NCBI GenBank assembly: GCA_017998095.1
Contig: JAGODU010000096.1
Coordinates: forward strand, 1 to 15,697
DNA length: 15,697 nucleotides
Reading direction: 5' to 3'
DNA from: Prolixibacteraceae bacterium
GTDB lineage: Bacteria > Bacteroidota > Bacteroidia > Bacteroidales > Prolixibacteraceae
Numbering within the stretch: position 1 is the first letter of the stretch; each line of letters starts with the position of its first letter. Positions 8,006 through 15,590 of the stretch are shown here, in pieces. Below the pieces are notes generated by a model. It did not search any database. It had not been told where the DNA came from and saw nothing but the letters and a program-made list of their open reading frames with translations. Made by a program: the position numbers and the translations under genes.

Positions 8006-9163
8006 TTGAATAAATCCGTATACTTTGATAATGCAGCCACAACATTTCCAAAGCCTGAAGAAGTGTACATATTCATGGATAAATTTTACCGTGAGTGTGG
8101 AGTTAATGTGGGTAGAGGTCAACATAAATTGGCTTTTACCGCAAGTAACCTGATAGCAGAGACAAGGATACTCTTGCAAGATTTGTTTCATTGTCCCAAC
8201 AAAAAGGTAGTCTTTACCCATACAGCGACAGAGGCTCTAAATATTATTTTACAGGGTCTACCTATTGATGATAATTATAATATTTATTTATCGCCTTTTG
8301 AACACAACTCCGTAACAAGGGTAATAAGCTATTTGCAAAGCATTTATAAGCTAAACATCTATACGTTACTGCTGGATAAGACAACTTTTACATATGATTT
8401 AGAGAAAATCAAGTACCAGTTTGCAGAGAATAAGCCCAATATAGTTGTAGTAAGCCATGCAAGCAATGTATGCGGTGTTGTGGCTCCTATTTATGATATT
8501 TGTGTTTTATCAAAGCCTTATGAGGCTATCAATATTATTGATATGTCTCAAACTGCCGGACTGATAGACACTGATTTAAGCAGTGATGCTTTTGACTTTG
8601 CCGTATTTGCCGGTCATAAAACATTGTACGGTCCATTGGGCATAGCTGGCTTTACTTGCTCAGGTAAAGTGAAGCCAGCACCATTACTTTATGGCGGCAC
8701 AGGAGTAGATTCTGCAAATCAGAGCCTGCCTGAAACAATACCTGAAAGGTATGAGGTGGCAAGTCCAAACATCATGGCAATTTCAGGATTAAATGCCGCA
8801 TTAAAATGGATTGATAAAGTTGGTATTAAATCCATTTTAGAAAAGGAAAAGATAAATCATAAAAGGTTGTTAGAAGTATTAAGGAATTTCGACAATATTA
8901 GAATCATCAGTCCAACTAATGAAGACACAACAATAGGTGTAGTATCCTGTGTATTTGACGGCTACAGTAGTGACAGTATCGGGCAAATTTTAACTGAACA
9001 CGATATTGCGGTTAGAACCGGACTACATTGCGCCCCTTCTGCACATCAATTTTTAGGCACTTTTCCTTCTGGTACTGTACGGTTTAGTGTTAGCTATTTT
9101 AATGATGATAGCGACTTTGAAAAGCTACAAGAAGTATTAGAGTATATAGAGGATAATACTTAG
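8006..9163 (+). CDS. sspA: SspA-like cysteine desulfurase
   Basis: This is a PLP-dependent class V aminotransferase-fold enzyme of 385 residues. Near the start it has VYFDNAATTFPKPEEV, the classic desulfurase opening. GHKTLYGPLG carries the PLP-binding lysine K205. RTGLHCAPSAH carries the catalytic cysteine C342 that would hold the persulfide. It would strip sulfur from L-cysteine and pass it to the SspD-like protein. The start is TTG 8006, preceded by AGAGGGGT; no ATG is available before residue 30. It begins 12 bases after sspC, so it is co-transcribed. Not all ssp loci carry their own sspA, and here a dedicated copy is present. NifS/SufS/Csd enzymes for general metabolism are the alternative, but position argues for a dedicated role. 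Confidence 0.9.
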   Translation: MNKSVYFDNAATTFPKPEEVYIFMDKFYRECGVNVGRGQHKLAFTASNLIAETRILLQDLFHCPNKKVVFTHTATEALNIILQGLPIDDNYNIYLSPFEHNSVTRVISYLQSIYKLNIYTLLLDKTTFTYDLEKIKYQFAENKPNIVVVSHASNVCGVVAPIYDICVLSKPYEAINIIDMSQTAGLIDTDLSSDAFDFAVFAGHKTLYGPLGIAGFTCSGKVKPAPLLYGGTGVDSANQSLPETIPERYEVASPNIMAISGLNAALKWIDKVGIKSILEKEKINHKRLLEVLRNFDNIRIISPTNEDTTIGVVSCVFDGYSSDSIGQILTEHDIAVRTGLHCAPSAHQFLGTFPSGTVRFSVSYFNDDSDFEKLQEVLEYIEDNT

Positions 9164-9173
9164 ATGTAAGTAT

Positions 9174-9281
9174 ATGAGAGGAATTGAATTCGAAAATTTT
9201 TTAAATGCCGATTCTAAAATTATCATCAAAGCAAACGCAGTACACTTACTGATTAGCAAGTCCAAAGAGGTAAAACAATGA
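9174..9281 (+). CDS. possible 35-residue small protein
   Basis: In the 114 bases between sspA and the helicase gene, an ATG opens a 35-codon frame (MRGIEFENFLNADS at the start, LLISKSKEVKQ at the end). Its TGA overlaps the helicase ATG as ATGA, a typical translational coupling arrangement. It has a central beta-like III/V stretch and no cysteine or membrane segment. Against it: no ribosome site lies in front, and this is the only start available after an in-frame stop at 9147. It could be chance, a leader peptide for the accessory module, or a true small subunit. Confidence 0.35.
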   Translation: MRGIEFENFLNADSKIIIKANAVHLLISKSKEVKQ

Positions 9282-11473
9282 GCTTGCAGGATATAGAAAT
9301 TAAAAGTGAATATCGCTCACTATTTGATAATGTAGCTAAGGATTTTTATATTCCTTTGTTACAACAAGCTATATCATATAAAAGAGCTGTTGGATTTTTC
9401 TCGTCCTCAGCGCTTGTTGAAATATCTAAAGGCATATCAGCACTTGTGAAAAATGGCGGGAAAATCCTGTTAATAGCTTCCCCGTATTTATCAGCAGAAG
9501 ATGTGGAAGCAATACATAAAGGATATGAATTAAGAGATAACATAATCAAAAAAGCTTTAGTACGTGAGCTGAAAGAAGCGAAAGATGTCTATGAGAAGGA
9601 TAGGCTTAATCTTTTAGCAAATCTTATATCGGATGAGATATTAGACATCAAAATAGCCTTTACAGAAGATAAAAATAAAATGGGAATGTACCATGAAAAG
9701 ATGGGTATTATCAGTGACGATTTTGGTAACAAAGTTGCTTTTTCTGGTTCAATGAATGAGTCAGCAGCGGCTATGACATTAAATTATGAAACTATAGATG
9801 TCTTTTGCTCATGGAAAGGTGAACAAGATCGAGTAGCCGCAAAGGAAAATGCGTTTGCATCTATTTGGAATGACTGTGAACCTAACATTCGGATTATTGA
9901 TTTTCCAAATCTAAAACAAGAAATTATTGATAGATATAAAAAAGCAACTCCTAATTATGATATAGATAAGCATGAGTTTGGAGAAAGAATATATGTATTA
10001 GAGAAAGCAACAAAATATCGTTTAGGACCTGATATTCCACGGAATGTCCAGTTACATGATTACCAAATTAAGGCTATTGATGAATGGGAAAAGCGTGATT
10101 ATAGAGGCATCTTTGATATGGCTACTGGAACAGGTAAGACCTTTACTGGTCTTGGTGCGATAGCAAGATTATCTGAAAGGGTATCAGACAAACTTGCCGT
10201 GATTATCGTTTGTCCATATCAGCATTTGGTTGAGCAATGGGTTGAAGATATTGTAAAATTTAACATGAACCCAATTATTGGTTATAGTGCGTCCTCACAA
10301 AAGGATTGGAAACGCCGATTGGAGGATGCTATAAGAGATCAAAAACTGAAGGTAAGAAACAAAGAATTTTTCTGCTTCATCTGTACAAATGCAACATTTT
10401 CATCGGATTTTGTACAGACTCAAATTAATAAGATAAGAGGCAATGCTTTATTAGTGGTAGATGAGGCTCATAATTTTGGGGCAGAGTATTTAAGTAAGTT
10501 ATTGAGCGAAAAGTTTACATATAGACTTGCATTATCTGCAACGCTTGAAAGACATAACGATGAAGAAGGAACTGCAAAATTATTTTCGTATTTCGGAGAA
10601 AAATGCATCGAATACTCTCTGGATAAAGCAATAGAAGAAAAGAAACTAACCAGATATAAATATTATCCCATCATCGTTACTCTAAATGATGATGAACTTC
10701 GACGATATTCAGAGCTTACCTATGAGATAGGGAAATGCTTAATAAAAGGGGAAAATGGGAAAGTAAAGTTGAGCGAAAAGGGTAAAATTCTTGCGTTGGC
10801 AAGGGCAAGGTTGGTTGCTGGTGCTGAGGATAAAATTACAAAATTAGAGGAATATATTAGGCCATATCTTCATGACAGACATATTTTGGTTTACTGTGGT
10901 GCAACAAAACTACTCCGTGAAAACCAAGACTTTACTACGGTAGATGATGAAGATTTAAGACAAATTGATGTAGTCACTGATTTGCTAGGAAATAAACTCA
11001 ATATGAAAGTATCTCAGTTTACATCTAAAGAAAATGTTGAAGAGCGAGAGATATTAAAAAGAGAGTTTGCAGATGGTGATACTCTTCAAGCCTTAATTGC
11101 GATTAAATGTCTTGACGAGGGTGTAAATATTCCCAAAATAAAAGTCGCATTTATATTAGCAAGTACTACTAACCCAAAAGAATACATTCAAAGGCGAGGC
11201 CGTGTGCTGAGATTAGCTGAAGGTAAGGAATATGCGGAAATTTATGACTTTATCACCCTTCCTCGTCCTCTTGATGATGTACCTTCACTCACAGTGGAGC
11301 AAATGAAAAAGGAATTGTCTTTAGTAAAGAACGAGTTGTGCAGAGCTGAGGAGTTTGCTCGAATTGCTATGAATATGGTTGAGGCTGAGTCAGTTTTAGA
11401 TGAAATTAAAAAAGCTTACTCTATTAACGATAATCTGATTACTTTCGAGGAGGACTTTGATTATGGACAATAG
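9278..11473 (+). CDS. phospholipase-D nuclease / superfamily 2 helicase fusion
   Basis: This 731-residue protein joins two modules. Residues about 1-230 form a PLD-like domain with H139-E-K141 and a following GSMNES, the HxK and GSxN pattern of PLD-type nucleases. From about 255 there is a DEAD/DEAH helicase: ATGTGKT (282-288), DEAH (395-398), SAT (420-422) and QRRGRVLR (638-645). A role as DNA-translocating, possibly DNA-cutting interference factor is likely, and helicase proteins of this general kind are known beside dnd and ssp genes. It may correspond to one of SspF/G/H, but I cannot assign which. GAGG at 9267-9270 supports the ATG. It overlaps the next gene by 11 bases. No frameshifts or missing core motifs. 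Confidence 0.85.
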   Translation: MSLQDIEIKSEYRSLFDNVAKDFYIPLLQQAISYKRAVGFFSSSALVEISKGISALVKNGGKILLIASPYLSAEDVEAIHKGYELRDNIIKKALVRELKEAKDVYEKDRLNLLANLISDEILDIKIAFTEDKNKMGMYHEKMGIISDDFGNKVAFSGSMNESAAAMTLNYETIDVFCSWKGEQDRVAAKENAFASIWNDCEPNIRIIDFPNLKQEIIDRYKKATPNYDIDKHEFGERIYVLEKATKYRLGPDIPRNVQLHDYQIKAIDEWEKRDYRGIFDMATGTGKTFTGLGAIARLSERVSDKLAVIIVCPYQHLVEQWVEDIVKFNMNPIIGYSASSQKDWKRRLEDAIRDQKLKVRNKEFFCFICTNATFSSDFVQTQINKIRGNALLVVDEAHNFGAEYLSKLLSEKFTYRLALSATLERHNDEEGTAKLFSYFGEKCIEYSLDKAIEEKKLTRYKYYPIIVTLNDDELRRYSELTYEIGKCLIKGENGKVKLSEKGKILALARARLVAGAEDKITKLEEYIRPYLHDRHILVYCGATKLLRENQDFTTVDDEDLRQIDVVTDLLGNKLNMKVSQFTSKENVEEREILKREFADGDTLQALIAIKCLDEGVNIPKIKVAFILASTTNPKEYIQRRGRVLRLAEGKEYAEIYDFITLPRPLDDVPSLTVEQMKKELSLVKNELCRAEEFARIAMNMVEAESVLDEIKKAYSINDNLITFEEDFDYGQ

Positions 11474-11642
11474 TAATCCAACAATTATCAATGGTATTGA
11501 AATTGATACCGAAAAGGCACAAAAAATGCTGACAAAATTGATTATGATAGAAAAGAAAAACATCAAAACAAAGCAGTATAATGATGGCGAAATGGTAAAG
11601 ATTATTAAGAAGATGATTGAGGAGGAAGTGCAATGCTATTAA
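11463..11642 (+). CDS. 59-residue conserved-looking small protein
   Basis: A GAGGAGG ribosome site (11447-11453) sits nine bases before ATG 11463. The first 11 bases overlap the end of the helicase gene, and the last 10 overlap the DndD-like gene. The protein is charged and mostly helical, with basic and acidic runs (KKNIKTKQYNDGE, then KKMIEEEVQCY). It has no recognised domain or membrane segment. Strong translation signals and tight coupling on both sides argue that it is real and made in step with its two neighbours, perhaps as an adaptor for the helicase or ATPase. I do not recognise the family. An in-frame TTG at 11457 is less well placed. Confidence 0.7.
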   Translation: MDNSNPTIINGIEIDTEKAQKMLTKLIMIEKKNIKTKQYNDGEMVKIIKKMIEEEVQCY

Positions 11643-13633
11643 GAACATTAAAGCTGAAAGACTTCCGACAGTTTAAAGGCGAACAGACTATATCTTTTGC
11701 TACTGACCCTGTAAAAAACGTTACAGTGATTATGGGTGAAAATGGATCGGGTAAAACTACTCTTGCACAGGCTTTTACCTGGTGCTTATATGGTGATACT
11801 TATTTTGACGATAAATCGATGCTTTGTAAAGCTACTGCACAAGCAATGCTTCCGAATACAGAAGAAACCGTTAGAGTAGAATTGAGTTTAATGCATAGTG
11901 GTATAGAATACACTCTTATTCGTGAACAACGTTATACAAAAGACGGAACCGGAAATTTAAAGCGACCTTATAATACTATATTTAAGATAGCCTATAAAAA
12001 TAGTGATGGTCAGCGTGAATTTGTAAGAGATTTAGAAACCGATATACGAATGAAAGAAATCTTGCCTAAAGAGCTTTCTAAATATTTCTTTTTCGATGGT
12101 GAACGTATTGGGAATATGAGTAAGGAAATTCGAAAAGGTAAGAGTCAAGAATTTGCCCAAGCAGTTAGGGGGTTATTAGGGCTAAGTGCGTTTACTGCCG
12201 CGTTAGATCATTTGAAAGGGCGTGCTCCTAAAGTATCTGTTATTCGTAGTTATGATGAGAGCTATGACTCTAAAAGCGATAGTAAGATTGCCCAGTACAC
12301 AAAAGAAATTGAAGAATGCGACGAGAAAATTGCAGGTATTGAAAAACGGTTAGAAGAAATCGAAAATGAAGAAAGCATTGCCCAAGAGAAATGTAACGAT
12401 TTGAGTGAAAAAATTAAGGCCAATGCAGATAGTGAGCGCTTAGCCAAAGAAAAAGAGCGCCTAAGTCAAAAATTACAAGGGTTAGTGCAGTCTAAGGTCT
12501 CAAATACTGCTTCACTCCTAAAATCTTTTAATAAAGATGCGTCTGCTTATTTTGCTAAGAAGCTAATGAAAGATGCTCTGCAGCAGCTATCGGAAGCAGA
12601 TAAATTAGACAAGGGTATCCCTGATATTCATGCAAGAACTATTGAATTTTTAATTAAACGTGGAATATGTCTTTGTGGAAGTAAAATTGAGGTGGGTAAT
12701 GACGCCTATAAGGAATTAAACAAGATGTTGGAGTTTATACCGCCACAATCAATTGGTGCTTTGATATGTCAGTTTGTAAGAGAATGTGAGTTAAAATGCA
12801 AAAGTTCAGATAGTATGTTTGACGATGTTTCTAATAAATATTCCATGATCAGAGACTTTGAGAACACCTATACAGAAGTTAAAAATGAAATCAAGCTCAT
12901 TGAAGAGAAACTACAAGGAATGGAAAAAGTGGGAGAACTTCAAAAAGACTTAATGAAATATGAAAAAGCATTAAGGCAACTTCGTGAAGAAAGGGATAAT
13001 TTAAATCGTCAAAAAGGTAGTTTGGAAACAACAAAAGAGCGGCGCATTACGGAAAGAAAAGAATTGACTCTGATAGATGCAAATAATAGAAAAATAGAAG
13101 TTTACAAAGCTTACGCCCAATATATGTATGATGTATTAGACACGCTTTATAAGGAAAAAGAAGCTGAGACAAGAGCAGAGCTTGAGAAAACTGTAAATGA
13201 AATCTTTAGAAGCATTTATAACGGTGGATTTTCGCTTTCAATTGATGAAAAATACAATATTCAAATTGTTGTCAACGATTTTGAGGGTTTTAATGAAGAT
13301 ATCGAAACATCGACGGCACAAAGTATCTCAGTTATTTTTGCTTTCATTTCAGGAGTCATAAAAATGGCCCGTCAAAGCAGAAATCCCGAAAATGAAAATG
13401 AGATGTTGGTTTCTGAACCGTACCCTCTGGTTATGGATGCCCCTTTGTCAGCATTTGATAAGAAAAGGATCAAAACTGTTTGTGATATACTACCCAAAGT
13501 CGCTGAACAGGTTATAATTTTTATTAAAGATACAGACGGTGAAATTGCTGAAATAAACATGGGTGAAAAAGTTGGTATGCGTTACTTATTCAACAAAAAG
13601 AATGAGTTTGAAACATATTTATTAACGAGGTGA
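11633..13633 (+). CDS. DndD-like SMC/Rad50-type ATPase
   Basis: This 666-residue protein has the split ATPase layout of SMC/Rad50 proteins. The N-terminal lobe has Walker A GENGSGKT (35-42) and FFFDGERI (D155), a block typical of DndD. A long coiled coil follows (about 230-540), interrupted by a hook-like CLCG (C346, C348). The C-terminal lobe has the signature-like STAQS (560-564) and Walker B VMDAPLSAFD (D602) with its D-loop. DndD-family ATPases act with PT modification or restriction complexes on DNA. Here the protein sits in an Ssp-type locus and may serve the interference arm instead. GAGGAGGAAG just before ATG 11633 is a strong ribosome site. It overlaps the preceding small gene. Confidence 0.85.
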   Translation: MLLRTLKLKDFRQFKGEQTISFATDPVKNVTVIMGENGSGKTTLAQAFTWCLYGDTYFDDKSMLCKATAQAMLPNTEETVRVELSLMHSGIEYTLIREQRYTKDGTGNLKRPYNTIFKIAYKNSDGQREFVRDLETDIRMKEILPKELSKYFFFDGERIGNMSKEIRKGKSQEFAQAVRGLLGLSAFTAALDHLKGRAPKVSVIRSYDESYDSKSDSKIAQYTKEIEECDEKIAGIEKRLEEIENEESIAQEKCNDLSEKIKANADSERLAKEKERLSQKLQGLVQSKVSNTASLLKSFNKDASAYFAKKLMKDALQQLSEADKLDKGIPDIHARTIEFLIKRGICLCGSKIEVGNDAYKELNKMLEFIPPQSIGALICQFVRECELKCKSSDSMFDDVSNKYSMIRDFENTYTEVKNEIKLIEEKLQGMEKVGELQKDLMKYEKALRQLREERDNLNRQKGSLETTKERRITERKELTLIDANNRKIEVYKAYAQYMYDVLDTLYKEKEAETRAELEKTVNEIFRSIYNGGFSLSIDEKYNIQIVVNDFEGFNEDIETSTAQSISVIFAFISGVIKMARQSRNPENENEMLVSEPYPLVMDAPLSAFDKKRIKTVCDILPKVAEQVIIFIKDTDGEIAEINMGEKVGMRYLFNKKNEFETYLLTR

Positions 13634-13638
13634 TAGAA

Positions 13639-14160
13639 GTGTTTGATAAAGAATATTCTTTCAGAGGTATACACGCAGAAAGAGTTATTAAACTTACAGC
13701 TAAATTTGATGGAGATAATCAATTATTTGCAAGGAACCTTGATGTTTACATGGTTGCACCCATTATAGGCTTTTTATATGGTCGCAAGGCTGATTTAGAC
13801 AAAGGTACGGAAACCACCAAAATATTTCCGGATATTCTGATACGTGAACAACTAAATCTCAATTTTAATTATAGGCTGATAATGCTTTTAGATAAGGAAA
13901 ATGAGCCAAATTTTGACGAACGTATGAATAAGGCGTTTCGATATTATGGTAGTGAAAAGGCGCAGTGTGATGAGCAATTATATGAACAGTATGTACGTGG
14001 TGGTGTTGATGTATTATATGAAAAACTCATTGAAACTGCTAGTAACAGTGATGATTACCTAAAAAATCTCTATGATTTTTTAGAAGAATTTGATGAGCGT
14101 TATAACCAAGCTATTAGCACTGATAGTATCTTGGATCTATGCCATTTAGCAAGAAGTTAA
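13639..14160 (+). CDS. unrecognised 173-residue helical protein
   Basis: I do not recognise this family. It is largely helical, with a conserved-looking start (YSFRGIHAERVIKLT), a hydrophobic centre (DVYMVAPIIGFLYGRKAD) and an acidic C-terminus. There is no transmembrane span, signal peptide or cysteine-metal motif. It is not obviously DndE: that family is shorter and I do not see its usual pattern. GTG 13639 is preferred because GAGGTGA (13627-13633) lies five bases upstream. The alternative GTG at 13630 would overlap the DndD-like stop in a GTGA arrangement and add three residues. Placement directly after the DndD-like gene suggests a partner of that ATPase. Confidence 0.75.
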   Translation: MFDKEYSFRGIHAERVIKLTAKFDGDNQLFARNLDVYMVAPIIGFLYGRKADLDKGTETTKIFPDILIREQLNLNFNYRLIMLLDKENEPNFDERMNKAFRYYGSEKAQCDEQLYEQYVRGGVDVLYEKLIETASNSDDYLKNLYDFLEEFDERYNQAISTDSILDLCHLARS

Positions 14161-14164
14161 AGCT

Positions 14165-15265
14165 ATGGCAAGTATATCTCTTCATCAGGAGATAATTGAA
14201 AAACTACATAAAGCCTATAATATCAAAGGATACCTTACTGAGGAAAGTGTTTATGATGCAATTATAGAGTACAATTTACCTTTGGATGAAGTGGAGTATC
14301 TATGTGATCATCTTCTTTCTATGGGTGTGATAATATGTGATGCTTCTATTGAAAATTCGGATGATGACGAAGATGATTATGATCGTAGCCAAACCGATTA
14401 CGATAAGCTATTTCAAGAGGTTGTGGAGATTGATAAGAGTTTAGCTCCATTTATAAACGAGATACGTAAAATAAGGCCTCCACAACGTAGGGAATTGCAG
14501 AATTTAATGCCACATGCTAAGAGTGATAATCATTATGCAAAGCAGCGCATTATTGAAATGTATTTACGAACAGTTGTCAGAATCGCTTTGTGGCATCATA
14601 AAAAGTATAAAATCCCTTTGGCTGATACTATACAAGATGGATGTGTAGGTTTAGTCATTGCTTTAGATAAGTATGATGTTGGTAGGCAAGATGAATTTAT
14701 AACTTATGCTTCCTTGTGGATATGGCAAAATATAATTCGAGCTGCTCCGACATTAAATCCACTGATGTACATACCTGTTAATGTAAAGAACAAATTTTTC
14801 AGTATATATGACATACTTGAAAAGTGTTATCATTGCTATAAATGCGACTGTAATAAGATTTGTTCAGAGGTGTTAAAGGCAGTATCAGAAATATTTGGCT
14901 GTAATGAAGATGAAGCGGAAGAATATATTAATTATCTTAACCCCTTTGAGAGTATTGAAGAATTAATAGAAAAAGATGAGTCTTTATTTTATGATAATTT
15001 TGCTGCTGAAGAACAAATAATTACCAATTTTTTTAAAAAAGAATTAGAAAATACTATTAAGAAAATATTGCAAACATTAAAATCTCGAGAAAAAAAAGTT
15101 ATTTTACTGCGGTATGGATTTGTTGACGGAAAAGAATGGACATTGGAAAAGATCGGAAATGAATTTGGATTGACAAGAGAGCGCGTTAGGCAAATAGAAA
15201 AGATGGCTTTAAAGAAACTACTGCATTTAAACAAAAGTGAAATATTAGAATCTTTTATAAAATAG
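14165..15265 (+). CDS. RpoD-like sigma-70 factor with cysteine cluster
   Basis: This 366-residue protein has the domain order of a housekeeping-type sigma: region 1.1 (about 1-60), an acidic linker (DDDEDDYD), region 2 (DTIQDG at 154-159; YASLWIWQNIIRA at 181-193), region 3, and region 4 with helix-turn-helix TLEKIGNEFGLTRERVRQIE (326-345). At positions that contact the -10 element in E. coli sigma-70, W433 is L184 and T440 is I191, while W434 and Q437 are kept (W185, Q188). R436 is W187. Region 3 carries C221, C224, C227, C229 and C233, absent from usual RpoD. It starts four bases after the 173-residue gene, without a good ribosome site, so coupled translation is likely. It may direct transcription of this operon or redirect the host polymerase during infection; both are inference. 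Confidence 0.85.
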   Translation: MASISLHQEIIEKLHKAYNIKGYLTEESVYDAIIEYNLPLDEVEYLCDHLLSMGVIICDASIENSDDDEDDYDRSQTDYDKLFQEVVEIDKSLAPFINEIRKIRPPQRRELQNLMPHAKSDNHYAKQRIIEMYLRTVVRIALWHHKKYKIPLADTIQDGCVGLVIALDKYDVGRQDEFITYASLWIWQNIIRAAPTLNPLMYIPVNVKNKFFSIYDILEKCYHCYKCDCNKICSEVLKAVSEIFGCNEDEAEEYINYLNPFESIEELIEKDESLFYDNFAAEEQIITNFFKKELENTIKKILQTLKSREKKVILLRYGFVDGKEWTLEKIGNEFGLTRERVRQIEKMALKKLLHLNKSEILESFIK

Positions 15266-15286
15266 TATATATATTTTTAATTTTTA

Positions 15287-15414
15287 TTTTTATTCTTAAC
15301 CTTCTAAATTTATAGTATAATGAAGAATAAGAGGTTAGAGATGGAAGCAGCGTAAAGATCGTATAGTAAAGGTTAAGTGCATTGGACCTTGCTGAAGAAT
15401 TCGGTAGTGTCTCC
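15287..15414 (+). mobile_element. decayed IS481-like relic
   Basis: This stretch aligns without gaps to the left IS tip read on the minus strand. The tip matches 14 of 18 bases (15287-15304), the leader of 36 bases keeps its length, and the gene start ATGGA is at 15341. The transposase start is dead: a one-base deletion and two nonsense changes (AAG to TAG, CAA to TAA) fall in the first ten codons. Once the frame is restored it reads RLSALDLAEEFGSVS against RLSVLELAEQLGSVS in the intact copy. Homology stops near 15414. The orientation is opposite to the two flanking copies. Confidence 0.7.
15341..15414 (+). pseudogene. IS481-like transposase start, inactivated
   Basis: This is the coding part of the relic. 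The single-base loss in GCG-TAA gives M-E-A-A-stop. The rest of the gene is absent. The ribosome site has changed from AGGAGG to AGAGG. Confidence 0.65.
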
Positions 15415-15454
15415 CCCTATTAGTCAAGAAAGTTAGAATATTCTATTTAATGAG

Positions 15455-15500
15455 AAACCAGCCATGAGCCCCTCGGTAAACAAAAAGATGGTGGTTTTTT
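15455..15500 (+). terminator. probable rho-independent terminator
   Basis: AAACCAGCCAT (15455-15465) can pair with ATGGTGGTTT (15488-15497), with one bulged G, and the arm runs into a T stretch to 15500. The loop contains a small GAG/CTC inner pair. No other hairpin-plus-T site is seen after the sigma gene, so this may end the long operon. It could equally belong to a lost IS. The AT-rich 15266-15300 shows no hairpin. Confidence 0.5.
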
Positions 15501-15572
15501 AGAAGATACTCTCGGCTCAAACAGGGAGAATAGTTGCGAAACCAAGAAGTTCTCACTATGCGGCGACTTTTA
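15501..15572. other. unassigned spacer
   Basis: I see no gene or clear repeat between the terminator and the right-hand IS tip. Base composition is higher in GC (CTCGGCTC, GCGGCGAC) than the operon, which suggests DNA of a different origin, possibly from another lost element. Confidence 0.4.
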
Positions 15573-15590
15573 TGTGTATTCCTAAGCTTC
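15573..15590. repeat. terminal inverted repeat of IS481-like element (right copy)
   Basis: Perfect 18-base match, reversed, to the left copy. It contains the stop codon of the transposase gene (15582-15584). Confidence 0.75.

Noticed and set aside
4361..9163. BREX locus
   Set aside because: The large ATPase suggests it, but there is no PglX methyltransferase, PglZ phosphatase or Lon-like protease, and DUF4007 plus DndC-like genes point to PT.
13639..13700. Relationship between the 173-residue protein (FRGIHAE) and SspB (FRAHDTF)
   Set aside because: The likeness covers only a few residues and nothing else aligns.
9278..15265. SspE-like DUF262 restriction protein or DndB-like regulator
   Set aside because: No protein here shows a DUF262 or DGQHR-type pattern.
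15266..15300. Terminator directly after the sigma gene
   Set aside because: The stretch is T-rich but has no hairpin; the first plausible terminator is at 15455-15500.
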